The notes under the pieces were generated by a model. That model made no database searches, was not told the DNA's origin, and saw nothing but the letters and a program-made list of their open reading frames with translations. Below are positions 48,083 to 56,495 of a DNA stretch of 64,000 bases, piece after piece. Position numbers and translations under genes: made by a program. The DNA lies in NCBI RefSeq assembly GCF_022865105.1, contig NZ_JAKNYM010000001.1, forward strand, positions 620,001 through 684,000. The letters are read 5' to 3'. This DNA is from Sphingomicrobium astaxanthinifaciens (lineage in GTDB: Bacteria; Pseudomonadota; Alphaproteobacteria; Sphingomonadales; Sphingomonadaceae). Every line of letters begins with the position of its first letter. The stretch's first letter is position 1.

Positions 48083-49023
48083 TTGATCCCCTCATCGATC
48101 GGTTCGTCTTCGTCCGCCGCCTCGTCCTCGCCCGGGTCCTCGACCTCGAGTTCGTCCGCATGCGGCCCCGAATAGCGTTCGCCCTTTAGCGCCTTGTCGC
48201 CCGATGACGCTAGGGCCGCGTTGAGTTCGGCGCCGATCACCACCCCGAAGCCGATGATGTAGAAGAAAATGAGCGCGACCATCGCGCCGGCGAGGCTGCC
48301 GTAGGTGCGACCATAGCCGCCGAACAGTTGCACCGCCTCGGGCAGGAGCGCCACGGTGACCAGCCACCACAGCGTGATCGCCAGCGCGCCAGGCCAGATG
48401 CGACAGCTCTTCTTGCGGTAGCGCAGCGGGGTCAGCGCCCAGATGACGAGGTAGATGGTGACGTAGAGCGTGAGCGCGGGGACGATCCGCAACAGCGCGA
48501 TCAGTCCGGCGCCCTCGCGGGTGACCGGGAACCAGGTCTCGATCAGCGCCTGCACGCTCGACAGCGTCAGCGAGGAGGCAAAGGCGATCATCAGGAGGAA
48601 GACCGAGCCGACGATCAGCCCGATCGAGGCAAGCCGATATTCCCAGAAGGGCGCGACCATGCGCACGCCATAGGCGCGGCGCAGCACGTCACGGATCGTC
48701 TCGATATAGCTGCCCGTGGTCCACAGGCCGACCAGCGCCCCGAACCACAGGAGCGGCCCGGGGCGGCGCGCCGAGACCTCGAACAGGGGCCCCGCGAGCG
48801 CTTCGGCGACGTTGGGGGGAAGGCGCGACAGTACGGTCAGGATCGCGCCCTCGCTGGCCCCGCCCTCGCCCAGCAGCACCGCCACCGCGGTGGCCAGGAT
48901 GATGAAGGGAAAGATCGCCAGCATCGAGATATAGGCAAGGTTGCCGGCGTGGATGAAGCCGTCCGAATAGACCCCGATGACGACGCGCTTGGTCACTTCC
49001 CACGGGCGGTCGCTGTCGCGCAA
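48079..49023 (-). CDS. YihY/virulence-factor BrkB family membrane protein
   Basis: At least 314 residues, with about six membrane helices and the family blocks SDGFIHAGNLAYISMLAIFPF, GLWTTGSYIETIRDVLRRAYG and GGYGRTYGSLAGAMVALIFFYIIG. The tail is very acidic. The start is doubtful: the first accepted start codon is a TTG at 49023, but an in-frame Arg-rich stretch (SPEARRRRLAALKARFG) extends upstream with no ATG or GTG, up to a CTG at about 49111. The family's function is poorly known (once misnamed RNase BN). It overlaps fabI by 4 bases. Confidence 0.85.
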   Translation of the reverse strand: MRDSDRPWEVTKRVVIGVYSDGFIHAGNLAYISMLAIFPFIILATAVAVLLGEGGASEGAILTVLSRLPPNVAEALAGPLFEVSARRPGPLLWFGALVGLWTTGSYIETIRDVLRRAYGVRMVAPFWEYRLASIGLIVGSVFLLMIAFASSLTLSSVQALIETWFPVTREGAGLIALLRIVPALTLYVTIYLVIWALTPLRYRKKSCRIWPGALAITLWWLVTVALLPEAVQLFGGYGRTYGSLAGAMVALIFFYIIGFGVVIGAELNAALASSGDKALKGERYSGPHADELEVEDPGEDEAADEDEPIDEGIK

Positions 49024-49117
49024 CCGGCGGATCGCCTCGGAGCCGAACCTGGCCTTGAGCGCGGCCAGCCGGCGCCGCCGCGCCTCGGGCGACTGGGGCG
49101 ATCGGTTGATCAGTGCC

Positions 49118-50077
49118 TCACCCGCCCATCCCGGCGCGCGGATTGCCGGGATGGTCCCATTGCGCCGCGAAGGCCTCTAGCGCCGCATCGCCCTTGGGAA
49201 TGGCGATCTCGAGCGTCACCAGCTGGTCGCCGTGGCCGCCCGACTTCTTCGAGAAACCCTTCCCCTTGAGCCGCATCACGGTGCCCCCGCTGGTCCCCTT
49301 GGGAATGGTCATGGTCACCGCGCCGGTGACGGTCGGCACCTTCACCTTGCCGCCGAGCACCGCTTCCTTGAGCGTGATCGGCAGGTCGAGCCGGATGTCG
49401 TCGCCGTCGCGCTTGAAATGCTTGTGGCCGCTGATCGCGATGGTCACGATCGCATCGCCCTTGCCCCCGGGGCCGTCCTCGCCCTGCCCGGCGAGGCGGA
49501 TCTTGGTCCCGTCCTCGACCCCGCGGGGCAGCTTCAGGTCGAGCGTCTTGCCGCCCGCCAGCTTGACCCGCTGCGGCTCGAGCGTGGCCGCGTCGATGAA
49601 CGGCACGCTCAATCGGTAGCTGACGTCCTGCCCCTTGGGCGGGGGGCCGCGGCGCCCGAACCCGCCGAAGCCGCCCGCCTGCGACTGCGACTGGCGCTGG
49701 CGCCCGCCGCCGAAGATGCCCTCGAACAGGTCCGACAGGTCGGCTTCCTCGAACCCGGCCTGCCCCGCGCCCGAGCCGGGATAGCCCTGCGCGCGTCGCC
49801 CGCCTCCCGCGCCGAACGGGTGGCCGCCCCCGAAGCCGGCGCCGAAGGGCGAGCGCGGGTCGCCATTCTCGTCGATCTCGCCGCGGTCATATTGCGCGCG
49901 CTTGTCCTTGTCGGACAGGATATCGTAGGCGGCCGTCACCTTGCCGAAGCGTTCGGCGGCGCCCGGATTGTCCTTGTTCCGGTCGGGATGCAGCTGCTTG
50001 GCGAGGCTGCGATAGGCTTTCTTGATCTCGGCCTCGCTCGCCCCGCGCGAGATGCCCAGTTGCTGATATAGGTCCAT
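49118..50077 (-). CDS. DnaJ-like co-chaperone (CbpA type, no zinc finger)
   Basis: A 319-residue J protein. The J domain spans residues 1-70 with the HPD motif (QLHPDRNK). A Gly/Phe/Gln-rich linker (75-155) leads straight into the C-terminal substrate domains (from YRLSVPFIDA); the four CxxCxGxG zinc repeats of DnaJ are missing, as in CbpA. It should stimulate a DnaK ATPase. It is the first gene of a minus-strand run with the YihY gene and fabI, and divergent from pdxH. Confidence 0.92.
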   Translation of the reverse strand: MDLYQQLGISRGASEAEIKKAYRSLAKQLHPDRNKDNPGAAERFGKVTAAYDILSDKDKRAQYDRGEIDENGDPRSPFGAGFGGGHPFGAGGGRRAQGYPGSGAGQAGFEEADLSDLFEGIFGGGRQRQSQSQAGGFGGFGRRGPPPKGQDVSYRLSVPFIDAATLEPQRVKLAGGKTLDLKLPRGVEDGTKIRLAGQGEDGPGGKGDAIVTIAISGHKHFKRDGDDIRLDLPITLKEAVLGGKVKVPTVTGAVTMTIPKGTSGGTVMRLKGKGFSKKSGGHGDQLVTLEIAIPKGDAALEAFAAQWDHPGNPRAGMGG

Positions 50078-50146
50078 AGAACAGTCCTAAAGCCGATCCG
50101 CGCGCAAAATGCCAGCCTTGCCAGCCTTTCCTCTGCCCCCTACGCC

Positions 50147-50725
50147 ATGGCCATGGATCCGTTCCACCTGTTCGACGACTGGTTCGCCGAGGCGCGCGCC
50201 GCCGAGCCCGCCGATCCCAATGCCATGGCGCTGGCCACCGCGACTCCCGGGGGGGCGCCCTCGGTGCGGATCGTGCTGCTCAAGGATCACGGCCCCGACG
50301 GGTTCGTCTTCTATACCAACCAGCACAGCCGCAAGGGCGAGGAACTCGCCGCCAACACGCGCGCCGCGCTCGCGTTCCACTGGAAATCGACCTACAAGCA
50401 GGTGCGCATCGAGGGGCGGGTCGAGCCGGTCGATGCGGCCACCGCCGATGCCTATTTCCAGAGCCGCGGGCGCGACAAGCAGCTCGCCGCCGCCGCGTCG
50501 GACCAGAGCCGCCCGCTGCCCTCGCGGCAGGTATTCCTCGACCGCATCGCCGCGCTCGAGGCGCGCTATCCCGAGGGGGATCTGCCGCGCCCGGCGCATT
50601 GGGGGGGGTATCGGCTTGTGCCCGAGCGGATCGAATTCTGGGAAGGCACGCCCGAGCGGATGCATCACCGCATCCTCTTCACCCGCAGCGCCGAGGGCTG
50701 GGACGAGGGGCTCCTCTACCCATGA
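50147..50725 (+). CDS. pdxH: Pyridoxamine 5'-phosphate oxidase
   Basis: A 192-residue FMN enzyme. It oxidises pyridoxine or pyridoxamine phosphate to PLP. Motifs: PDPF-like DPFHLFDDWF, GGAPSVRIVLLKDHG, YTNQHSRKGEEL, and the C-terminal block with WGGYRLVPERIEFWEG and final LYP. The Met at 50147 has a second Met two codons on. Its stop overlaps the cation transporter's ATG by 4 bases. Confidence 0.95.
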   Translation: MAMDPFHLFDDWFAEARAAEPADPNAMALATATPGGAPSVRIVLLKDHGPDGFVFYTNQHSRKGEELAANTRAALAFHWKSTYKQVRIEGRVEPVDAATADAYFQSRGRDKQLAAAASDQSRPLPSRQVFLDRIAALEARYPEGDLPRPAHWGGYRLVPERIEFWEGTPERMHHRILFTRSAEGWDEGLLYP

Positions 50726-51696
50726 GCGGGGTGCACGGGCACGGGCACGACCATGGCCACGACCATCACGGCGCGCGCGCCAGCCTGACGAGCCGCGCCG
50801 CGATCCTTTCGGTGTCGGTCGCGCTGTTCCTCGTCGCGCTCAAGGTCTGGGCGAGCTGGTCGACCGACAGCGTCGCCATGCTCGGCAGCCTCGCCGACAC
50901 CGCCCTCGACCTCATCGCCAGCCTCGTCACTTTCTTCGGAGTGCGCTACGCCGCCATGCCCGCCGACGAGGAGCATCGCTTCGGCCATGGCAAGGCGGAG
51001 GCCATCGCCGCGCTGTTCCAGGTCATCCTCATCTCGGTCAGCGCGATCGGCATCGCCTGGCGCGCGATCGCGCGCTTCGGCTCGGGGGCGCGCACGCAGG
51101 AGCTCGAACTGGGGGTCGGCGTCTCGGCGGTGGCGATCCTCGTGACCCTCGGGCTGCTGGCCTACCAGCGCCACGTCATCCGCCAGACGCGGTCGGTCGC
51201 GATCCAGACCGACCACGTTCATTACCAGTCGGACCTCCTGCTCAACCTCGCGGTGATCGCCGCGCTCGCGCTCGACCAGCTGGGCGGGGTCCCGCTCGCC
51301 GATCCGGTCTTCGGCATCCTCATCGCGCTCTGGCTGCTGCGCGGGGCCTGGCGCGGCGCGAGCCATGCCATCGACCAGCTGATGGATCGCGAATGGGACG
51401 ATGAAAAGCGCGACCGCTTCATCGCCATGATCAACGCGCATCCCGAGCTTCACGGCATCCACGAATTGCGCACCCGCACCTCGGGAGGGCATGATTTCGC
51501 CCAGTTCCACATCTGGCTCGATCCCGCCATGACGGTGGCCGAGGCGCATGACGTGATGGATGACATCGAAGCGCGCATCCATGCCGAGTTCCCCGGGGTC
51601 GACCTGCTGATCCACCCCGACCCCAAGGGGCTCGAGGAGCCGGGACAGGACATGCGCCCCGAGACCCCCGGCCACGAGACGGAGCCCTCGCCATGA
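50722..51696 (+). CDS. Cation diffusion facilitator (FieF/CzcD type) efflux transporter
   Basis: A 324-residue CDF protein. The N-terminus is a His-rich tail (GHGHDHGHDHHG) that may bind metal. Six membrane helices follow; the metal site has an Asp pair (LADTALDLIAS) and HYQSDLLLN. The C-terminal cytoplasmic domain (about 215-300) has the ferredoxin-like fold (GVDLLIHPDP). It should export Zn, Fe or similar ions by proton antiport. It overlaps pdxH and the PhzF gene by 4 bases each. Confidence 0.92.
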   Translation: MSGVHGHGHDHGHDHHGARASLTSRAAILSVSVALFLVALKVWASWSTDSVAMLGSLADTALDLIASLVTFFGVRYAAMPADEEHRFGHGKAEAIAALFQVILISVSAIGIAWRAIARFGSGARTQELELGVGVSAVAILVTLGLLAYQRHVIRQTRSVAIQTDHVHYQSDLLLNLAVIAALALDQLGGVPLADPVFGILIALWLLRGAWRGASHAIDQLMDREWDDEKRDRFIAMINAHPELHGIHELRTRTSGGHDFAQFHIWLDPAMTVAEAHDVMDDIEARIHAEFPGVDLLIHPDPKGLEEPGQDMRPETPGHETEPSP

Positions 51697-52505
51697 CCCG
51701 CGCCCTGCCCTTCTATCAGGTCGACGCCTTCACCGTCGGCGACCAGCGCTTCACCGGCAATCCTGCCGCGGTCATGCCGCTCGACGGGCCTGCCTTGCGC
51801 GATGACCAGCTGCTTGCGATCGCCGCCGAGAACAACCTGTCGGAGACCGCCTTCACCTGGCCTTGCGCGGCCGCCGCGGAGGCCGATTTCGAGCTGCGCT
51901 GGTTCACCCCCACCACCGAGGTCGCGCTATGCGGTCATGCCACGCTGGCCGCCGCGCATGTCCTGATCGGCGAGCGCGAGGCGATCCGCTTCCGCACCCG
52001 CAAGGCCGGCGTGCTGACCGTCACGCGCCGCGGCGACCGGCTCACGCTCGACCTGCCGCTCGCGCCCGCCGCGCCGACCGAGCGCGCCGACGAGGTGCGC
52101 GCCGCGCTGCGCGCCCCCGAGGCCGAGGTTGTGCTTCGCGCCGGCCCCGAGCCGCTGTTCATCGCCGCGCTGGAGGACGAGCAAGCCGTGCGCGCGCTCG
52201 CCCCCGACTTCGCCGCGCTGCGCGCCATTCCGGGGCTCGTCATGGTCACCGCGCCGGGCGCGGCACCCGATCTCGATTTCGTCAGCCGGGTGTTCGCCAG
52301 CGCCTACGGGATCGACGAGGATCCGGTCACCGGCAGCGCGCATGCCGGGCTCGCCCCCTATTGGGCCGAACGGCTCGGCAAGACATCCCTCAGCGCGCAC
52401 CAGGCGAGCGCGCGCGGCGGCGCGCTTGCCTGCACGCTGGACGGCGAGCGGCTCCGGCTCGGCGGGCGCGCGCTCACCGTTATCGAGGGCCGATTCCTGC
52501 TGTAG
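51693..52505 (+). CDS. PhzF-family isomerase/epimerase
   Basis: A 270-residue protein of the PhzF/YddE family: YQVDAFTVGDQRFTGNPAAV at the start, ENNLSETAF with the catalytic Glu, RWFTPTTEVALCGHATLA, and DEDPVTGSAHAGLAPYWAERL. The fold is a diaminopimelate-epimerase-like pair of domains. No phenazine genes are near, so the substrate is unknown. It ends the pdxH operon. Confidence 0.93.
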   Translation: MTRALPFYQVDAFTVGDQRFTGNPAAVMPLDGPALRDDQLLAIAAENNLSETAFTWPCAAAAEADFELRWFTPTTEVALCGHATLAAAHVLIGEREAIRFRTRKAGVLTVTRRGDRLTLDLPLAPAAPTERADEVRAALRAPEAEVVLRAGPEPLFIAALEDEQAVRALAPDFAALRAIPGLVMVTAPGAAPDLDFVSRVFASAYGIDEDPVTGSAHAGLAPYWAERLGKTSLSAHQASARGGALACTLDGERLRLGGRALTVIEGRFLL

Positions 52506-52538
52506 CGCCCGGGCGCGGGCGCTGCGGCGACCCCCCGG

Positions 52539-52566
52539 GCTCCCATGGCCGTGCTCCCATGGCCGT
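52539..52566. repeat. Tandem duplication of a 14-base unit
   Basis: GCTCCCATGGCCGT occurs twice head to tail with no change. It lies in the 164-base gap after the PhzF gene, so it is a recent noncoding duplication. Confidence 0.85.
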
Positions 52567-52588
52567 GCCCCCCCATGTCGTGACCCCA

Positions 52589-52625
52589 TTGCCACGCCGG
52601 GCAATTTCTTGCCGCCGTCGGGCAG
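52589..52625. repeat. Two adjacent dyad units before the Thr/Gly-rich gene
   Basis: TTGCC-N6-GGCAA (52589-52604) is a perfect dyad and is followed by TTGCC-N7-GGCAG (52609-52625), each followed by TTT. Two similar dyads in a row, just upstream of an orphan gene, suggest a regulator site or a duplicated hairpin. Confidence 0.45.
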
Positions 52626-52669
52626 TTTGTCCTTGAGGCGCGGCTACGCAGATGACAAGCGAGGGGGGA

Positions 52670-53320
52670 ATGACGGCTTGCGGGGCGCACGTCCCCGGGC
52701 GGTCGACGCCCGAGACGGTCTACGGCGCCTATCAAAAACAAACGGTCGTCTGCCAAAAAATGCCTGCCGACGACCCGCGCCCGCACGCCGAACGGCTTTG
52801 CCCTGTCGGGGAACGGTATGCGACCGCACAGGGGATACAGGACCGCCTTTCCGACGCCGTGCTGGCTAAGGACCAGGCAGCCATCGCTTTCTGGGCCGCC
52901 AAGATGGACGAAGCCGCAGAAGACCCCGACACGCGAACAGAGGCTCAGAAAGCGGCAGATGCCAAGGAAGGTGGGGGTCGCGGCACCTGTGCGCCGAAAA
53001 TTATTCCGACCAACACCGTCGCCGCAAACGCCCCGACCGGCACGACCGCGGGCAGCGCGACCAATGGCGCCACGACCACGACTGGCCCTACCACGACGGG
53101 GACCACGACCGGAACGACCGTGAGCGGCGCGACCAATGGCGTCACCACCACAGGCGGCACGATGGCCGGCGGGACGAGCACCAGCGGCACTGCGCTCGCG
53201 ACCGGCGCCGCCGGCGGGTTCAAGGTTACCGGCGACACGGTCGCGGTCCTCGGCACGCAGGCGGTGATCGGCTACATGGCGCTCAAGGGCGGCAGCGAAG
53301 ACCGCCCCGCCTCCAACTAG
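52670..53320 (+). CDS. Unrecognised Thr/Gly/Ala-rich protein
   Basis: A 216-residue protein I do not recognise. Residues 1-100 are polar with four Cys (in ACGA, VVCQK, LCPV, TCAP), followed by a linker (about 115-180) dominated by Thr, Gly and Ala (for example [12 protein letters not shown]), and a short hydrophobic end ([17 protein letters not shown]). No signal peptide is seen; a TGA lies in frame just upstream. I chose the ATG at 52670 because GAGGGGGG precedes it; one at 52652 lacks a ribosome site. Codon use is less GC-biased than its neighbours. Its stop shares a CTAG with mnmA's. A surface or transferred gene is possible. Confidence 0.6.
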   Translation: MTACGAHVPGRSTPETVYGAYQKQTVVCQKMPADDPRPHAERLCPVGERYATAQGIQDRLSDAVLAKDQAAIAFWAAKMDEAAEDPDTRTEAQKAADAKEGGGRGTCAPKIIPTNTVAANAPTGTTAGSATNGATTTTGPTTTGTTTGTTVSGATNGVTTTGGTMAGGTSTSGTALATGAAGGFKVTGDTVAVLGTQAVIGYMALKGGSEDRPASN

Positions 53321-54423
53321 GCGGGTAGCATCTCGGCGGGCTCGGTGGCGGCGATGGTGCCGCCGCCGAGCAGCCGTTCGCCTTCGTAGAACACCGCCGA
53401 CTGCCCCGGCGCCACCCCGAACTGGGGCGCCTCGAACCGGACCGCGCCGTCCGACAGCCGCGCGCGCACCGGCGGCGCGAGGCTGCGCACCTTGGTGTCC
53501 ACCAGCGCCTGCGTCTCGCCGATCCAGTTCAGCTCCTCGATCATCGCCCCCGCGACCGCGAGCGCGGCCTTGGGGCCGACCACCACGCGCCGCGCCGCCG
53601 CGTCGATCGCCACGACATAGAGCGGTTCGGGCTGCCCGCCGATCTCGAGCCCGCGGCGCTGGCCGATGGTGTAATGCACCGTGCCCGGATGCTCGCCGAG
53701 CACCTCGCCGTCGAGCCCGACGATCTCGCCCGGCGCCTGCGTCTCAGGGCGCAGCGTCTTGACGAGGCGGGCGTAATCGCCGTCGGGGACGAAGCAGATG
53801 TCCTGGCTGTCGGGCTTGGCCGCGACCTCGAGCCCCGCTTCCTCGGCCAGCCGCCGCACCTCGGGCTTGGGCAGGTCGCCCAGCGGGAAGCGCAGGAAAT
53901 CGAGCTGGTCGAGCGTGGTGCCGTAGAGGAAATAGCTCTGGTCGCGGCGCGGGTCGCGCCCCTTCCACAGTTGCGGCTTGCCGTCATCGCCTACGACGCG
54001 GCGGACATAGTGGCCGGTGGCGAGGCAGGTCGCGCCCAGTTCGCGCGCGAAGGCGAGCAGGTCGACGAACTTCACCCCCTGGTTGCACTGCGAGCAGGGA
54101 ATCGGCGTGCGCCCCGCCGCATAGTCGTCGGCGAACTTGTCGATGACGCCGGTGCGGAAGCGCGATTCGTAGTCGAGCACGTAATGCGCGATGCCGAGGC
54201 GGTCGCACACCATCTTGGCGTCATAGATGTCCTGCCCCGCGCAGCAGCTGCCCGATCGCGCCATCGCTTCGCCATGGTCGTAGAGCTGGAGCGTGACGCC
54301 GATCACCTCGGCGCCGGTGCGGGCGGCGAGGCAGGCGACGACGCTCGAATCCACGCCGCCCGACATGGCGACGACGATGCGCGCATCGGCGGGCGCGCCT
54401 GGAAGGTCGAAAGTGGGGGACAT
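53317..54423 (-). CDS. mnmA: tRNA-specific 2-thiouridylase MnmA
   Basis: A 368-residue MnmA. It thiolates U34 of Lys, Glu and Gln tRNAs. The PP-loop [13 protein letters not shown] is at about 18-30; the first catalytic Cys is in [13 protein letters not shown], and the second in [24 protein letters not shown] and the final small beta domain complete the family pattern. It is a single gene, convergent with the Thr/Gly-rich gene and divergent from a small ORF. Confidence 0.96.
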   Translation of the reverse strand: MSPTFDLPGAPADARIVVAMSGGVDSSVVACLAARTGAEVIGVTLQLYDHGEAMARSGSCCAGQDIYDAKMVCDRLGIAHYVLDYESRFRTGVIDKFADDYAAGRTPIPCSQCNQGVKFVDLLAFARELGATCLATGHYVRRVVGDDGKPQLWKGRDPRRDQSYFLYGTTLDQLDFLRFPLGDLPKPEVRRLAEEAGLEVAAKPDSQDICFVPDGDYARLVKTLRPETQAPGEIVGLDGEVLGEHPGTVHYTIGQRRGLEIGGQPEPLYVVAIDAAARRVVVGPKAALAVAGAMIEELNWIGETQALVDTKVRSLAPPVRARLSDGAVRFEAPQFGVAPGQSAVFYEGERLLGGGTIAATEPAEMLPA

Positions 54424-54498
54424 GACTGCTTCTTTACCGGAAATTCACCCTGTTCGCATAGGGGTTGCGAACCACGAGGCGAAAATAGGGGGCCGGCA

Positions 54499-54696
54499 TT
54501 GGCGCGACATGAACGGGATTTCGACGATGCGACCCCGATCACGCTCGAGACGATCGAGGCGGGTCTGCCCGGGTTCGAGGCGCGCATCCGGCGCAACCTC
54601 GACCGGGTGCGATTCCTCTCGGGAGAGAAGGTCGAGGGCAAGCTGTCGGGGGCGTTCGCCGACATCGCACGGTTAACGCACGGCAAGGATAGTTAA
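54499..54696 (+). CDS. Small protein of unknown function (possible)
   Basis: A 65-residue reading from a TTG start, preceded by a GGGGGCC element. The sequence (for example ITLETIEAGLPGFEARIRRN, RVRFLSGEKVEG) is helical and charged, with a codon pattern like real genes here. It has no ATG start, and the upstream frame continues open, so the start is uncertain. It lies between divergent mnmA and sciP, and its stop overlaps TTAA motifs. I do not recognise it. Confidence 0.42.
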   Translation: MARHERDFDDATPITLETIEAGLPGFEARIRRNLDRVRFLSGEKVEGKLSGAFADIARLTHGKDS

Positions 54697-54709
54697 GCGG
54701 GTCGTTAAC
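54673..54709 (+). promoter_or_regulatory. Cluster of TTAA half-sites before sciP (CtrA-like)
   Basis: Three TTAA(C) elements occur here: 54673-54677, 54693-54696 and 54705-54709. The last two are separated by 8 bases, where a classical CtrA box has 7. sciP is part of the CtrA circuit in Caulobacter, so these may be regulator half-sites. Confidence 0.35.
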
Positions 54710-54789
54710 CTTCCCCCATGACCAATTGTTCAAGGGGCACGAATAAACATCAAGGCCGTGACGAGAGACATTTCAAGTTGAGGAATTCG

Positions 54790-55089
54790 ATGCTCGAAAA
54801 CCAGGAAATCCGCCCCGCACAGGTGATTGGCCCGCTCGGCGAACCGCTGACGCTCGACAGCCTGCCCCCGGCCTCGACCACGCGCTGGGTGGTGCGCCGC
54901 AAGGCCGAGGTGGTCGCCGCGGTCGCGGGCGGCCTGCTGACCGTCGACGAGGCGTGCGAGCGCTACGATCTCAGCCTCGAGGAATTCACCAGCTGGCAGC
55001 GCGCGGTCGACCGCTCGGGTATGCCCGGGCTGCGCGTCACCCGGCTCAAGCAGTATCGCGACCAGTATGAGCGCCAGCAGCGTTTCTAG
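54790..55089 (+). CDS. sciP: SciP-like CtrA-pathway regulator (DUF1153)
   Basis: A 99-residue DUF1153 protein. The core (IGPLGEPLTLDSLPP, TRWVVRRKAEVVAAVAGGLL, DEACERYDLSLEEFTSWQ) is that of SciP, a small helix-turn-helix protein which in Caulobacter binds CtrA and blocks its recruitment of RNA polymerase. The start at 54790 follows a GAGG element; a longer reading from 54718 adds 24 unlike residues. A strong terminator follows. The family call is firm; the cell-cycle role here is by analogy. Confidence 0.9.
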   Translation: MLENQEIRPAQVIGPLGEPLTLDSLPPASTTRWVVRRKAEVVAAVAGGLLTVDEACERYDLSLEEFTSWQRAVDRSGMPGLRVTRLKQYRDQYERQQRF

Positions 55090-55139
55090 GACGCCGCAGC
55101 GACAGTAACCGCGTACCCGAGACTTAACGTCTTCCCTGG

Positions 55140-55175
55140 AACGGCCCCGTCATCTCCCTGACGGGGCCGTTTTTC
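55140..55175 (+). terminator. Intrinsic terminator of sciP
   Basis: A 13-base stem (AACGGCCCCGTCA with TGACGGGGCCGTT) around a TCTCCC loop, followed by TTTTC. It closes the sciP unit. Confidence 0.9.
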
Positions 55176-55283
55176 TTCGCGGCTTGCGAAAGATGTCGCG
55201 GGCGGAACAATCCGGACCTTGGGCCTTTGATTCGGCGCAACCGGACAACAGAAGCCGGGCGTCCGTTCATAGGGAGAGAAATC

Positions 55284-55556
55284 ATGCTTACCTGGATCCT
55301 GATCATCATCGTCGGCGGCATCCTCGGCTGGCTCGCCAGCATCGTCATGCGCACCGACGCCCAGCAGGGCATCCTGCTCAACATCGTCGTCGGGATCGTC
55401 GGCGCGATCCTCGGCGGGCTGCTGCTTGCCCCGATCATCGGCGGCGGGTCGATCACCACCGGCGATTTCTCGATCTCGAGCCTGCTGGTCTCGCTGCTCG
55501 GCGCGATCATCCTGCTGGCGATCGTCAACCTCGTGCGCCGCGGTCGCGTTCGCTAG
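55284..55556 (+). CDS. GlsB/YeaQ/YmgE-family small membrane protein
   Basis: A 90-residue, very hydrophobic protein with three membrane helices. GGILGWLASIVMRTDAQQGILLN and IVGIVGAILGGLL match the family often annotated as transglycosylase-associated. These proteins are general-stress membrane proteins of unknown reaction. The ATG at 55284 follows GGGAGAG. Terminators stand on both sides. A second member of the family lies 940 bases away on the other strand. Confidence 0.85.
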   Translation: MLTWILIIIVGGILGWLASIVMRTDAQQGILLNIVVGIVGAILGGLLLAPIIGGGSITTGDFSISSLLVSLLGAIILLAIVNLVRRGRVR

Positions 55557-55576
55557 CGCGCACCCCGACCCCAACG

Positions 55577-55612
55577 AAAGGGCCGGACGCCGCGTGGCGC
55601 CCGGCCCTTTTT
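55577..55612. terminator. Intrinsic terminator after the GlsB-like gene
   Basis: AAAGGGCCGG and CCGGCCCTTT arms enclose a GC-rich loop, followed by TTC on the plus strand; A-rich sequence to the left may allow use on the minus strand too, after the SIMPL gene ending at 55663. Confidence 0.8.
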
Positions 55613-55662
55613 CGTGGCCAGCCCGGGCGACGCGCGCGGCGCCCGCGCGCCCGGTCGCCCGG

Positions 55663-56406
55663 CTACTCGAGGATGAAGCGCATCTCGAGGCTCACCCCGA
55701 TTTCCTGCTCGCCCGCCTCGATCGGCGGCGCCGCGGCCGCGTCCATCTCCATGCGCGCCCCGGTCACCACGATCGGCGAGGGCATGCGCGAGCGCCCTTC
55801 CGAGAAATGCGCGAGCCGCACCACCCGCTTGCCGAGCGCCTTGGCGTAGAGTTCGGCGCGCTCGCGCCCCTGCTCGAGCGCGTCGCGGCGCGCCTCGTCG
55901 AGCGCCTCGTCGGGATCGTCGAGCTCGAAGCTTGGCCCGTTGATCTGGTTGGCGCCCTCCCCGACGAGGATGTCGAGCACGCGTCCCGACTGCTCGATCT
56001 CGCGGAACCGCACGCTCACCATGTTGCTGGCGCGATAGCCGCTGATCTTGGCCACCCCGCCGTAGCGACGGTCCTCGTAGATCGGGCTGAGGTTGATCTG
56101 CTGGGTGCGGATGTCGCGCCGCGCCACCCCGAGGTCGCGCAGCGCCTCGACCACCCGTTGCATCGACGCGCTGTTGAGCCGCAGCGCCTCGCTCGCATTG
56201 CCCGCCTCGCTGGTCACCCCGGCCGAGATGGTGACGATGTCGGGCACGCGCGTCGTCGTGCCCCGCACCACGAGGTCGAGCACGGTCTGGTCGGCACCGA
56301 CCTCGATCGCATAGGCCTCCTGCGCCGCCGCGGGCGCGCTCGCCCCCGCGGCCCCGGCCAGCCCCGCGCCGGCCAGCGCCAGCACCATTCCAAGTCGCTT
56401 GCTCAT
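55663..56406 (-). CDS. SIMPL-domain (DUF541) periplasmic protein
   Basis: A 247-residue exported protein. The signal peptide covers about residues 1-29. The SIMPL domain follows, with GTTTRVPDIVTISAGVTSEA at its start, a central NLSPIYEDRRYGG...GYRASNMVSV, and ALEQGRERAELYAKALGKR. E. coli's YggE is a relative linked to oxidative-stress tolerance. A GGAGG ribosome site precedes the ATG. It lies 89 bases after the second GlsB-like gene on the same strand. Confidence 0.88.
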   Translation of the reverse strand: MSKRLGMVLALAGAGLAGAAGASAPAAAQEAYAIEVGADQTVLDLVVRGTTTRVPDIVTISAGVTSEAGNASEALRLNSASMQRVVEALRDLGVARRDIRTQQINLSPIYEDRRYGGVAKISGYRASNMVSVRFREIEQSGRVLDILVGEGANQINGPSFELDDPDEALDEARRDALEQGRERAELYAKALGKRVVRLAHFSEGRSRMPSPIVVTGARMEMDAAAAPPIEAGEQEIGVSLEMRFILE

Positions 56407-56495
56407 CACTGCAATCCTCCTTCTGCTGGGCCACGAGCGTCGGCCCGCCCCGCGCGCAGTCGAGCAGGGCGCGCCGCAACGCTGGCTGAACGCAA

